From JAVJPJ01 sp040217295 (GTDB lineage Bacteria; Pseudomonadota; Alphaproteobacteria; Rhodobacterales; Rhodobacteraceae): a stretch of DNA of 54,271 nt. The notes under the pieces were generated by a model. That model was not told the DNA's origin and made no database searches. It saw nothing but the letters and a program-made list of their open reading frames with translations. Where the stretch lies: NCBI GenBank assembly GCA_964460185.1, contig CAYWTM010000007.1:1-54271 (forward strand). Direction: 5' to 3'. Shown here in pieces: positions 9,572 through 18,230 of this stretch. How positions within the stretch are numbered: position 1 is the first letter of the stretch; each line of letters opens with the position of its first letter. A program made the position numbers and the translations under genes.

Positions 9572-9655
9572 CCAATTTTTCCCTTCCCTGATCGTCAAAA
9601 TGCGCCGGGGCGCTTTCGACCCTATGTGCGGGAGGTTCCCCATCAAACTGAAAAT

Positions 9656-9670
9656 TGTCAACAGTTTTCA
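9656..9670. promoter_or_regulatory. Probable GntR operator, copy 2
   Basis: TGTCAACAGTTTTCA, differing by one base from the element at 5758-5772. It lies between the divergent tcuA-like and MmgE operons, 85 and 74 bases from their starts. The flanks extend symmetry (TGAAAA at 9649-9654 and TTTTCA at 9665-9670). Confidence 0.6.
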
Positions 9671-9743
9671 CATTTCGCGTGACGGATCGCTCTGTCGGCC
9701 ATAGGTTGAAGGCAGGAGGGCCGGAAGTGAAAGGTACAGGTCG

Positions 9744-11135
9744 ATGAAGGATCAAGTGACTGAAAACGCGCCATCGAAGGCGCTTGCCCATTTTGCCGCA
9801 TCGTTGAGCATCGACGACGTGCCGGAGCGGACACGAAACCGGGCGCGGCTCCATGTGCTTGATGGACTGGGGCTGGCGCTTGCCTCCAGGGCGCATCCCT
9901 ATGCCGACAGCACGCTGGCCGCGGTAAAAGAGTTGTCGGACGGGGGCGGCACTTGCAGCATCATCGGCCAGTCCGCCCGCGCGACGGTGCGGGACGCCGC
10001 GCTGGCGAACGGCATTCTGATCCATGGGCTCGACTTCGACGATACCCATCAGCAGGCAATCGTGCACCCGACGGCCGCCTGCCTTCCCGCCGCACTCGGC
10101 GTGGCCGAAGCCGCCGATCTGACCGGTCGCGATCTGCTGGCAGCCTATTGCATAGGGATGGAAGCTGCGATTCGCATCGGTGCAGCCGTCAAGGGCGGCT
10201 TTCACCACACAGGGTTTCACGCGACGGGCATCGTTGCTCATTTCGCGAGCGCGCTGGCAGCCGGGCGGCTGATGGGTCTGAACGCCGCCGAACTGGTCTA
10301 CGCGCAGGGCATCGCGGCCAGCACCGCCTCGGGGGTGCAGGTCTTTCTTGAAGAAGGCGCCTGGACCAAACGATTCCATCCCGGTTGGGCGGCGGTTGCC
10401 GGCATTACCGCAGCCACACTTGCACGCCACCATTTCCGGGGCCCGACACGGGCCTACGAGGGCAGGTTCGGGTTGTTCGATACCCATCTTCAGGGGGATC
10501 ACCACGACCTTGATCTTGCGGTTCTGTCCGACGAACTTGGCACCCGCTGGATGATGACGGATACGGCGTTGAAACCCTATCCGGTCTGCCACTTCATCCA
10601 CGGGGCAGCCGACGCGGCAATCGATGCGCGGCGCGAAATCGGCGACGCCGCGATAGAGGCCGTCGAAATTCGCCTGCCCTCAGACACCTTGCCCATCGTG
10701 GCCGAACCTGAGGACGCAAAGCGGGCCGCTGCGACGGAATACGAAGCCAAGTTCAGCGCGCACTACGTGGTCGCGACCTGCCTCTTGCGAGGTGCATTCG
10801 GGCTGTCCGACCTGACGCCCGAAGCCCTCGCCGACCCAGCGACCAAGTCATTGGCGGCGCGCTGCACCTGCGTCACCGATCCTGAAAGCGCCTTTCCAAC
10901 CTATTTTTCGGGGGGTGTCCGCGTGCGCCTTGCCGACGGGCGCGAAATCGACAGGCACGTGCGTATCAACAGCGGCGCAGGCGAACGCATGATGGATGTC
11001 GAGGCGGTCTCGGCAAAGTTCCATGCCAATGCCGACCCGGTGATCGGCGGCGAACGGGCGGGCCTTTTGCGCGACACGATCCTGGGGATCGAGCAGGCCA
11101 GCGCACGTGACCTCGCGGCTGCGTTCAGAGGGTAG
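9744..11135 (+). CDS. MmgE/PrpD family protein, copy 2
   Basis: 463 aa. This copy best keeps the classical active-site loop of PrpD and cis-aconitate decarboxylase, HGLDFDDTHQQAIVHPTAA, with Asp, Thr and two His residues. Further family motifs are IGMEAAIRIGAAVKGGFHH, KRFHPGWAAVAG and KPYPVCHFIHGAADAA. It starts divergently from the tcuA-like gene and is followed after 4 bases by a third MmgE copy, so the two are translationally coupled. Expected to act on a tricarboxylate by dehydration/hydration or decarboxylation. Confidence 0.88.
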   Translation: MKDQVTENAPSKALAHFAASLSIDDVPERTRNRARLHVLDGLGLALASRAHPYADSTLAAVKELSDGGGTCSIIGQSARATVRDAALANGILIHGLDFDDTHQQAIVHPTAACLPAALGVAEAADLTGRDLLAAYCIGMEAAIRIGAAVKGGFHHTGFHATGIVAHFASALAAGRLMGLNAAELVYAQGIAASTASGVQVFLEEGAWTKRFHPGWAAVAGITAATLARHHFRGPTRAYEGRFGLFDTHLQGDHHDLDLAVLSDELGTRWMMTDTALKPYPVCHFIHGAADAAIDARREIGDAAIEAVEIRLPSDTLPIVAEPEDAKRAAATEYEAKFSAHYVVATCLLRGAFGLSDLTPEALADPATKSLAARCTCVTDPESAFPTYFSGGVRVRLADGREIDRHVRINSGAGERMMDVEAVSAKFHANADPVIGGERAGLLRDTILGIEQASARDLAAAFRG

Positions 11136-11139
11136 CGCA

Positions 11140-12513
11140 ATGCCCGCCACGCTGACCGGCGCGTTTGTCGCCAATCTGATCGAAATCCATGCAACCGCGC
11201 TGGCCCGACCCGGCGCCATCGCGCGGATGGATGATCTGGTGATGGACGGGATTGCCGTGGGCCTGGCCGGCGCGAACGAACCCGGACCGGCTTTGTTGGC
11301 GGATCAGGCGCGCGGCATGATGGGCGGGGCAGAACCCGCCGGTGCGACATTGCTGGCGCGCGAGGGGCTGCTGCCGCCGGTGGTGGCCGCGCGGATCAAC
11401 GGCGCGGCAATGCACGTTCTCGACTACGAGCCGATGTGGAACCCGGCCAACCACGCGGTGTCCACCGTCCTGCCTGCCCTCCTGGCCTTGGCGGAAACGG
11501 ACGGGGCCGCTGCCATGGACGGCCCGGCGGTCCTTGCGGCCTTTGCCACCGGCATCGAGGCCCAGGCCCGACTGCGGCGCGCCTCGCGTCAGTTCGAACC
11601 GGGCGATCTGGTCTTTCATCCGCCAAGCGTCGTGGGGCCCATCGGCTCTGCGATTGCGTGCGGGCTGCTGTTGCGGCTTGACGCCGAGGCCCTGTGCCAT
11701 GCTGTGGGGATCGCCGCGTCGCGCGCGGGGGGCGTGTTGATCAATGTCGGAAGCATGACCAAGGCATTGCATTGTGGCGCCGCCGCAGCCGATGGGCTGG
11801 AGGCGGCACAACTCGCCGCGCGTGGGTTCACGGCCGACCCGGATGTTCTGGATGGGCCACGCGGTTACTTGCGCGCGTTCTTTGGCGATGACACCGACAA
11901 CGACGCGCTGACCGTCGATGCGCCGCTGGCGGCGACGGACCCCGGCCCGGCCTTCAAGTTCTACCCCAGTCAATATGGAACGCATTTCGTGATATCCGCC
12001 GCGCTCGCACTCAGGGCATCCCTGCCGGATGATGCGCGGATCGAAACGGTGACCATCACATGCCCGCCCATGCCCTATGTCGATCGGCCATCGCCCGCAT
12101 CGGGGCTGGCTGGGAAATTCAGCTTTCAGTATGTCGCGGCGGTGGCCCTGCTGGATGGACGGGTCAACCTTGCCAGCTTTACCGACGCCCGGCGCTTTCG
12201 TGCGGACGTCGAGGCGTTGCTGACGCGCATCAAGATCAAATCCGATCCCGCCCGGGAGGGGCGTTTCGATAGAATGCGTGTCGATCTGGAAGTGCAGCTC
12301 GGCGGAGGGGCCAGGCGACGTTCCATGTGCGATGGCCCTGACGGGATTTGGGGACGGCCCGTGACCGGCGACCGGCTGGCGACAAAGGCGCGCGATTGCC
12401 TCGTGGCGGCACAGATGCCGGCGGATTTACTGCATGAATTGACGCATGTGTCCCGTCTCGATGCAACGGCCCTGCGTCGTCTGATCGGCCGCCTTGGCCG
12501 CGAGGCGAGGTGA
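11140..12513 (+). CDS. MmgE/PrpD family protein, copy 3
   Basis: 457 aa, third family member in the island. The loop is HVLDYEPMWNPANHAVSTVL, and VGSMTKALHCGAAAADGLEA resembles the equivalent VKANFGTMTKPFHVG region of copy 1. The start at 11140, four bases after the copy 2 stop, is preferred to an in-frame ATG at 11107 inside that gene. The catalytic loop lacks the DDTH of copy 2, so copies 2 and 3 probably differ in substrate or form a mixed complex. Codon use matches its neighbours. Confidence 0.86.
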   Translation: MPATLTGAFVANLIEIHATALARPGAIARMDDLVMDGIAVGLAGANEPGPALLADQARGMMGGAEPAGATLLAREGLLPPVVAARINGAAMHVLDYEPMWNPANHAVSTVLPALLALAETDGAAAMDGPAVLAAFATGIEAQARLRRASRQFEPGDLVFHPPSVVGPIGSAIACGLLLRLDAEALCHAVGIAASRAGGVLINVGSMTKALHCGAAAADGLEAAQLAARGFTADPDVLDGPRGYLRAFFGDDTDNDALTVDAPLAATDPGPAFKFYPSQYGTHFVISAALALRASLPDDARIETVTITCPPMPYVDRPSPASGLAGKFSFQYVAAVALLDGRVNLASFTDARRFRADVEALLTRIKIKSDPAREGRFDRMRVDLEVQLGGGARRRSMCDGPDGIWGRPVTGDRLATKARDCLVAAQMPADLLHELTHVSRLDATALRRLIGRLGREAR

Positions 12514-12522
12514 GGCAGGTCC

Positions 12523-12546
12523 ACCGGCGCGCCGGGATGCGCCGGT
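12523..12546 (+). terminator. Strong hairpin after the MmgE operon
   Basis: ACCGGCGC / GCGCCGGT, a perfect 8-bp stem with an 8-base loop, starting 10 bases after the MmgE copy 3 stop. It is followed by only a short TTCC, so termination may depend partly on Rho. The next gene is convergent. Confidence 0.55.
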
Positions 12547-12693
12547 TCCGGTCGCACCGGTTGGAGGCCGGTTTCGGACGCACCCCCTGCAAGAGACGCA
12601 TCAGACCTGTCCCGGCACCATCATGATGGCTGGTGCGCTTTGCAGGGCCTGCGGCGATCCGTGTTGCCCGCGCGGCAAACCAGGCGGCCCGGC

Positions 12694-13500
12694 TTATGCC
12701 TTCACGCCGCGTGCAAGGCTGATCAACCGGGCGTTTTCCAGCGCGATGACGCTTTGTTCGGCAAATCCGCCTGCCAGCCTCAGCGCGTCCTCAGAGAAGG
12801 GCCGGACCGTCTGACGATAGATGCAAAACGCCCCGACGAGCCGTTCGGCCGCAAGCATCGGGATGGCGGCAAAGGATCGCGCGCCGCCAAGATCGGCGGT
12901 CGCGAAACGCAGCGGATCGTTCGATCGATAGAGCGCTTCGGATTTCACGTCGATGATGTTCACCACCTGCCGTTGAACGATCATCCGGCCAAGACCGGTT
13001 TGCGGGGTGACCGTGACGGCGCCGTTGGCATCAAGCCATTCCTGAAACGCCGTGGGGATACCGCGCGCGAAACTGGCCTGGAATTGGTTCTTGCCGAGGT
13101 ATTCGAACAATATGCCGTATTCCGCGTCGCACATCTCGAGCGTGTAATTCAGGACACGTGGCATCACCACGTCCAGGTTGCCCTGCGACGCGCTGATGAT
13201 CCGCAACACCTCGCTCAGGGCCTTTTCACGACTGATGGCTTCTTCGAGGCTCAGCGCAAGCTCGGATATGATGGCGCTGAGTTCGGATTCGTTGCGTGGC
13301 TCGGACGCATCCCCCTTCAGGCGCGTCGCGAGTTCCAGCTTCGAGGACACCTGCAGTTTCCGGTAAATCGTGGCCAGATGCGTGCGCACCGTCGACGGAG
13401 CAAGACACAGCATGCCCGCGATGTCCTGGTAACTTGATCCCGCCGCGTAGGCCTGCGCGATCTGAAATTCCCTGGCGCTCAGGGTGCTGTTGTCCAACAC
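12694..13500 (-). CDS. LuxR-type HTH regulator with C-terminal GAF sensor domain
   Basis: 268 aa from a GTG start with a near-perfect ribosome site (AAAGGAG, 8 bases upstream); an upstream ATG at 13605 has none. Residues about 4-62 form a LuxR/GerE helix-turn-helix (LSAREFQIAQAYAAGSSYQD, then STVRTHLATIYRKLQVSSK). A helical linker spans about 70-105, and a GAF domain runs from about 110 to the end (CDAEYGILFEYLGKN, GLGRMIVQRQVVNIIDV, AAIPMLAAERLVGAFCIYR). The order is the reverse of most LuxR regulators, in which the sensor is N-terminal. The ligand is unknown. It is convergent with the MmgE operon and divergent from an MFS carrier gene, either of which could be a target. Confidence 0.82.
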   Translation of the reverse strand: MLDNSTLSAREFQIAQAYAAGSSYQDIAGMLCLAPSTVRTHLATIYRKLQVSSKLELATRLKGDASEPRNESELSAIISELALSLEEAISREKALSEVLRIISASQGNLDVVMPRVLNYTLEMCDAEYGILFEYLGKNQFQASFARGIPTAFQEWLDANGAVTVTPQTGLGRMIVQRQVVNIIDVKSEALYRSNDPLRFATADLGGARSFAAIPMLAAERLVGAFCIYRQTVRPFSEDALRLAGGFAEQSVIALENARLISLARGVKA

Positions 13501-13923
13501 GCGACTGGCTCCTTTGCCTGATGTCCGGATAGGGCTGGAACGTGTCCGACACCACGATGGGCCATCCGGATGCAGTAGGCAAATACTGCATGGCCCGGGC
13601 ATCAATTACTACACTTGCCCGATATCCGGACCGCCGCGCCGCCTGTAAGGTCGTTCTCGTCAACCGAACAAGAGAGGCCTCGGTATGGGACATTTCGAGA
13701 CCACAGCGGTTGTCCTGGATGCATGTGACACCGGCAAAGGCCGGAGTGACGGTCGACCATGGTGCGTCGGCGATGCAAGTCCGTCCTGCAAAGGGGGTGC
13801 ATCGACAGATGCCACGAGGTTCCCGGGCCATGCGGATACCATTGAATTCGACCGCTACATGATCAGCGACGTTGCCATGGGCTGGACCGGCATTCAGGCC
13901 CCGCTCGGCCTGAGGCGTGGGTG
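13501..13923. other. 423-base intergenic region between divergent regulator and MFS genes
   Basis: Holds the leader of the LuxR-GAF gene (ribosome site at 13509-13515) and a short dispersed-type palindrome at 13725-13750. A 79-codon frame from 13685 overlaps the MFS start by TGATG but runs through the palindrome and resembles no protein I recognise. I see no other gene or RNA here. Confidence 0.6.
13725..13750. repeat. Palindromic intergenic repeat of the VTPAKAGVT type
   Basis: Imperfect inverted repeat with a CCGGC-AAAG-GCCGG core and partly symmetric GTGAC ends. In one frame it translates as VTPAKAGVT and in the opposite one as VTPAFAGVT, the familiar signature of a widespread class of short palindromic repeats in proteobacterial intergenic DNA. 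Only one copy is in this window. Confidence 0.5.
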
Positions 13924-15093
13924 ATGCGCTGGCGGATCCTCGGCCTGCTGTTCCTCGCCCGTATCGGGCTGGGGTTCCAGTTTCAGACGCTGGGCTCGGT
14001 TGGCGACAGTCTGACCGTCGCCTTCGGGCTGGACTACGCGGGTGTCGGACTTCTGATCGGGTTGTTCATGTTGCCGGGGCTGTTTCTGGCGCTGCCGGCG
14101 GGCTATCTGGGCCGGTTCGTGACCGACCGGCAGATGGTCGTGTTCGGTCTTGGCGCCTTGGCCGCAGGTGGTGTCGTGTCATCGCTTGCGGTGGACAGTT
14201 GGATGATGGGCGCGGGCCGCCTGATCGCCGGGGCCGGGTTCTTGTCGACCAACCTGTATTTCACCAAAATGGTCGCCGATTGGTTCGAAGGTCGCGAGAT
14301 CGCAACCGCGATGAGCATTCTGGTCATGAGTTGGCCCTTCGGGATCGCCATGGGGCAGGTCGGCCACGCGTGGCTTGAGCAGGCCTTTGGCTGGCAGGTT
14401 CCGTTCCAGGTGGCGTCGGTCTATTGCCTGATCGCGGCGTTGGCCGTGTTTGTTGTCTACCGACCTCCGAATGCCCTGCCGCAGGTGGGCAGCGTCGGCA
14501 CAGCACGCATGACACGGCAGGAATGGCGGCTCATTTTCTGCGCGGCCGTCGCATGGGGCATCTTCAACGCGGCCTATGTCATCTACCTGTCGTTCGGGCC
14601 GAAACTTCTGGAAAGCCTTGGCCTGTCGGCGATCGCGGCTGCGGGGATCGTCAGTGTCGGAAGCTGGCTGATGATCGTGTCCGGCACGCTGTGCGGGCAA
14701 ATCGCGGACCGGCTTGGCCGCCGCGACGTGATCGTGACCGTCTGCATGAGCGGGGCGGTCTTGTCGCTGATACTGCTCAGCGTGCCCGGGGCAGGATTGG
14801 CCGCGAGCCTTCTTTTCGGCCTTGTCGGCATGGCGCCCGCTGGCGTCATCATGGCCTTGGCGGGGCAGGCCCTGCGGCCGCAGGTGCGGGCTTTTGGCAT
14901 GGGTATCTTCTTCACGGTCTATTTCGCGATCATGATGGCGACCCCGCCGATCGCCGGGGCGATTCTGGACCGAACCGGACATGAACAGGGACCCATCGTC
15001 CTGGCCATGGCGATGTTCGCCCTCGTGGTGCCGCTATCGTTGGCCTTCCGCTACTTCAAGTCCATGCCGGCCCCGCAACAGGATGTTCCGTGA
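13924..15093 (+). CDS. Major facilitator superfamily transporter
   Basis: 389 aa with 12 predicted membrane helices in two halves. The loop after helix 2 reads PAGYLGRFVTDRQ, a variant of the MFS motif A, and the second-half equivalent is CGQIADRLGRRDV between helices 8 and 9. ATG 13924 is preferred to the GTG just before it because GAGG lies 8 bases upstream. Substrate unknown; members with this look carry organic anions or efflux substrates. It lies next to the LuxR-GAF regulator and at the edge of the tricarboxylate island. Confidence 0.85.
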   Translation: MRWRILGLLFLARIGLGFQFQTLGSVGDSLTVAFGLDYAGVGLLIGLFMLPGLFLALPAGYLGRFVTDRQMVVFGLGALAAGGVVSSLAVDSWMMGAGRLIAGAGFLSTNLYFTKMVADWFEGREIATAMSILVMSWPFGIAMGQVGHAWLEQAFGWQVPFQVASVYCLIAALAVFVVYRPPNALPQVGSVGTARMTRQEWRLIFCAAVAWGIFNAAYVIYLSFGPKLLESLGLSAIAAAGIVSVGSWLMIVSGTLCGQIADRLGRRDVIVTVCMSGAVLSLILLSVPGAGLAASLLFGLVGMAPAGVIMALAGQALRPQVRAFGMGIFFTVYFAIMMATPPIAGAILDRTGHEQGPIVLAMAMFALVVPLSLAFRYFKSMPAPQQDVP

Positions 15094-15130
15094 AAAGAAC
15101 CCGCGAGGGCATCCTTGCCGGACACGTTTT

Positions 15131-15151
15131 CGAACCCGGTTGCCGGGTTCG
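15131..15151 (+). terminator. Hairpin after MFS gene
   Basis: CGAACCCGG / CCGGGTTCG, a perfect 9-bp stem with a 3-base loop, 38 bases after the MFS stop. No T-run follows on the plus strand. Confidence 0.55.
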
Positions 15152-15343
15152 GCCTTGCGACCCGAGCCCGTGCGCGGGGCAGAGCATGGCGCGCCAGGCC
15201 AGCCCGAGACGGGTTCACCGCGCCCGGCACGCACCCCGGCCGCCGCGTCTTCGTTGATCTGCATTAAAGTCCCGCAGTGCGCGGTCGGGTATTGCTCTGT
15301 AGGGCGGAGCCGGATGTCGCCCCTCGTTCGATGGAGGTGAAGG

Positions 15344-18118
15344 TTGCTCAAGGGATCGAATGATGACGCCTTTTGGATGTCCGTTCAGGACCTGGCGCAG
15401 AAGCTGGAGTCCGATCCTGCAACGGGGTTGGGTCCGGACGAGGTGAAACGGCGGCTGCATCTGCACGGGCCGAACCGCCTGCGCCGGCAGAAAAAGAAAA
15501 GCGCGCTGGCCGTTCTCTTGCACCAGTTCAGAAGCATCATCGTGTTGCTCTTGGCGTCTGCGGCCGTGATGTCCTTTGCGATGGGGGACATCGCCGAAGG
15601 CGTCGCGATCGTTTTCGTGCTGATCCTGAACTCCGCCATCGGGTTCTTTACCGAACTGAAGGCAGCCCGTTCCATCGAGGCGTTGATGCGCATTGCAGAG
15701 GTCCGGACACGGGTGCGGCGTGGCGGTCAGGTCCGGATGATCGATGCGCGCGACCTGGTTCCCGGCGATGTCGTGATCCTTGAGGCGGGTGATGTCGTCA
15801 CGGCGGATCTGCGGGTCAGCGAGGCGTCGAACCTGCAAGCGGACGAATCGGTTCTGACCGGGGAATCCGCTCCGGTGACCAAACGCACCGAACCCACCGA
15901 CAAGGGCGCCGCCCTTGGTGATCGTCTCAGCATGGCGTTCAAGGGCACGGCCATCACGCAAGGCACCGGTCAGGGGATCGTGACCGCGACGGGCATGGCG
16001 ACAGAGCTTGGCCGCATTGCCGACCTGGCTCAAAGCGCACAAGGTGAGGTCGCCCCGCTGGAGCGCCGCCTTGACAAGCTGGGCCATCGCCTTGTCTGGC
16101 TGACGTTCGCGCTTGCGGCACTGACCGTCTTTGCCGGAATCCTGCGCGGGCACGACGTGGCCATCATGGTGCAAACCGGGGTTGCGCTTGCGGTCGCCGC
16201 GGTGCCCGAGGGGTTGCCGGTCGTCGCCACTCTCTGCCTTGCGCGCGGCATGTGGCGGTTGAGCCGGCGCAAGGCACTGATTACCAGGTTGTCCTCGGTC
16301 GAGACGCTGGGGGCCACAACGGTGATCCTGACAGACAAGACCGGTACGCTGACGGAAAACCGCATGACGGTAGCCCGCTACCTGCTGGCTACCGGTGATG
16401 TGGATGTCGACGGCGCGAAGGCATCCGACCCGCCAGAGCCCGATGGCCCGATGGGGTGGGCGATCCGGATCGGGGCACTGTGCAGCAATGCAGAACTTGG
16501 GGCTGGTGGGGTGGATGACCCGACCGGCGACCCGATGGAAATTGCGCTGCTGTCGGCTGCCGCGGCTTTCGGGGTGTCGCGAAACAGCCTTCTCGACGCG
16601 ACCCCGGAGGTCAGCGAACATGCCTTCGATCCCGGGACGAAGATGATGGCAACCGTGCACGAGTCCGGCCAGGGTCATCTCTTCGCCGTCAAGGGCGCAC
16701 CCGAGGCGGTGATCGGGGTGTGTACGAAGGTAATCGGGCAGGACGGTATCCGGGCCATGACGGCAGATGCGCGTCGGGAATGGGCGGATCGCAGTTCCAG
16801 GGCCGCGCAAGGTGGTTTGCGCGTTTTGGCGCTGGCGATGAAGGACGGGCTGCCGAAGGATGCGGACCCGTATGAAGACCTGACGCTTGCGGGGCTGGTC
16901 TGTCTGCAAGATCCCGTCCGTCGGGACGTGCCGGACGCCATCGAGGCCTGCCGCGCGGCCGGGGTGCGTGTGATCATGCTGACGGGCGATCACGCAGACA
17001 CGGCCGCGGCCATCGCGCGGCAGGCACGCCTCGGAGACGGCGAAATGACCGTCATCGAAAGCGGTGAAATCGCCGGGCTTGATCTGGAAACCATCCGTGA
17101 TCAGGACCGCGCCCGCCTACTGGATGCGGACGTATTTGCACGCGTCTCGCCCGAGACGAAACTCATGCTCGTGTCCTTGTTTCAGGGCGCGGGGCATGTC
17201 GTCGCCATGACGGGCGACGGGGTGAATGATGCGCCGGCGTTGAAGAAGGCCGACATCGGCATTGCGATGGGCCAGCGTGGCACTCAGGTGGCCCAGGAAG
17301 CTGCCAATATGGTTCTGCAAGATGACGCCTTCGTCACCATCATCGCGGCCATGCAGCAGGGGCGGGTGATCTTTGACAACATCCGCAAGTTCGTCATCTA
17401 TCTGATGTCGTGCAATGTCAGCGAAGTCCTGATCGTATGTCTTGCGGTGGGCGCGGGGTTGCCCACGCCGCTTCTGCCGCTGCAAATCCTGTTCCTGAAC
17501 CTGGTCACCGATGTCTTCCCGGCTTTTGCATTGGGGCTGGGCAAGGGGGATGGGACCGCCATGACCAAACCACCGCGCGACCCCGCGGAAGCCATCGTCA
17601 ACCGCCCGGGTTGGATCCTGATCGGCATGTTCGGTCTCTTCATAACAATAGCTACTCTGGCTGCGTTCGCCTGCGCGCTTTTCTGGCTTGGCCTTGCTCA
17701 TGGCCCCGCGGTTACAGTGGCCTTTCTGACCCTTGCGCTGGCGCAGCTTTGGAACGTGTTCAACGTGAAAGATCGCGATGCCCCGTTGCTGCGAAACGAG
17801 GTGACGCGCAACGGATATGTGTGGGGGGCCATCGTGCTGTGCCTGGGATTGATAGGCCTCGCCTTGTGGTTTCCGCCTTTGGCAGATCTCTTGGGCCTGC
17901 CCAACCCTGGCCCGGCCGGTCTGGGTGTCGCGGCCACTGCCAGCCTGGTTCCCGTCCTTCTTGGTCAGGCCTGGCTCTGGCTGGTCGCACGATCCGATGG
18001 ACAGGGCACGGACCGGCCAGTGACCATCGGGAACGCGAAACACGCTGCGCCGGGAACGCGCCCGACCGCGGCCGGGGAACAGGGCGCGGGCGACATCTCT
18101 GGTCTGGCGCCCAAATAA
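15344..18118 (+). CDS. P2A-type cation-transporting ATPase (Ca2+-ATPase, PacL-like)
   Basis: 924 aa, full-length P-type ATPase. TGES at residues 172-175 (actuator), PEGLP at 288-292 (helix 4), phosphorylated Asp331 in DKTGTLTEN and GDGVND (around 624-629) are all present. Helix 5 reads NVSEVL and helix 6 NLVTDVFPAFALG, which keep the Asn/Glu and Asn/Thr/Asp positions that bind Ca2+ in SERCA, so Ca2+ export is the most likely activity; Mn2+ or Na+ cannot be excluded. An N-terminal cation-ATPase domain covers residues 12-70. The TTG start has a perfect GGAGGTGA site in front; ATG 15377 is an alternative. It stands alone between unrelated operons. Confidence 0.92.
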   Translation: MLKGSNDDAFWMSVQDLAQKLESDPATGLGPDEVKRRLHLHGPNRLRRQKKKSALAVLLHQFRSIIVLLLASAAVMSFAMGDIAEGVAIVFVLILNSAIGFFTELKAARSIEALMRIAEVRTRVRRGGQVRMIDARDLVPGDVVILEAGDVVTADLRVSEASNLQADESVLTGESAPVTKRTEPTDKGAALGDRLSMAFKGTAITQGTGQGIVTATGMATELGRIADLAQSAQGEVAPLERRLDKLGHRLVWLTFALAALTVFAGILRGHDVAIMVQTGVALAVAAVPEGLPVVATLCLARGMWRLSRRKALITRLSSVETLGATTVILTDKTGTLTENRMTVARYLLATGDVDVDGAKASDPPEPDGPMGWAIRIGALCSNAELGAGGVDDPTGDPMEIALLSAAAAFGVSRNSLLDATPEVSEHAFDPGTKMMATVHESGQGHLFAVKGAPEAVIGVCTKVIGQDGIRAMTADARREWADRSSRAAQGGLRVLALAMKDGLPKDADPYEDLTLAGLVCLQDPVRRDVPDAIEACRAAGVRVIMLTGDHADTAAAIARQARLGDGEMTVIESGEIAGLDLETIRDQDRARLLDADVFARVSPETKLMLVSLFQGAGHVVAMTGDGVNDAPALKKADIGIAMGQRGTQVAQEAANMVLQDDAFVTIIAAMQQGRVIFDNIRKFVIYLMSCNVSEVLIVCLAVGAGLPTPLLPLQILFLNLVTDVFPAFALGLGKGDGTAMTKPPRDPAEAIVNRPGWILIGMFGLFITIATLAAFACALFWLGLAHGPAVTVAFLTLALAQLWNVFNVKDRDAPLLRNEVTRNGYVWGAIVLCLGLIGLALWFPPLADLLGLPNPGPAGLGVAATASLVPVLLGQAWLWLVARSDGQGTDRPVTIGNAKHAAPGTRPTAAGEQGAGDISGLAPK

Positions 18119-18230
18119 CAGGCAACGCCGCAAACAAGCCGCCCCTACGCGCCCAAAAAATGGACAGCAGTGCATTTCTTGGGCATTCGTTGCGAAAGTT
18201 GTAGGTCTTTGTGACAAAAATATTTACCGT

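Noticed and set aside
13685..13924. 79-codon ORF ending at the MFS start
   Set aside because: It passes through a palindromic repeat and shows no protein-like pattern, although its TGATG overlap with the MFS gene looks like coupling.
15215..16993. 592-codon minus-strand ORF
   Set aside because: It runs antisense to the P-type ATPase, whose motifs are intact; long antisense frames are expected in GC-rich genes.
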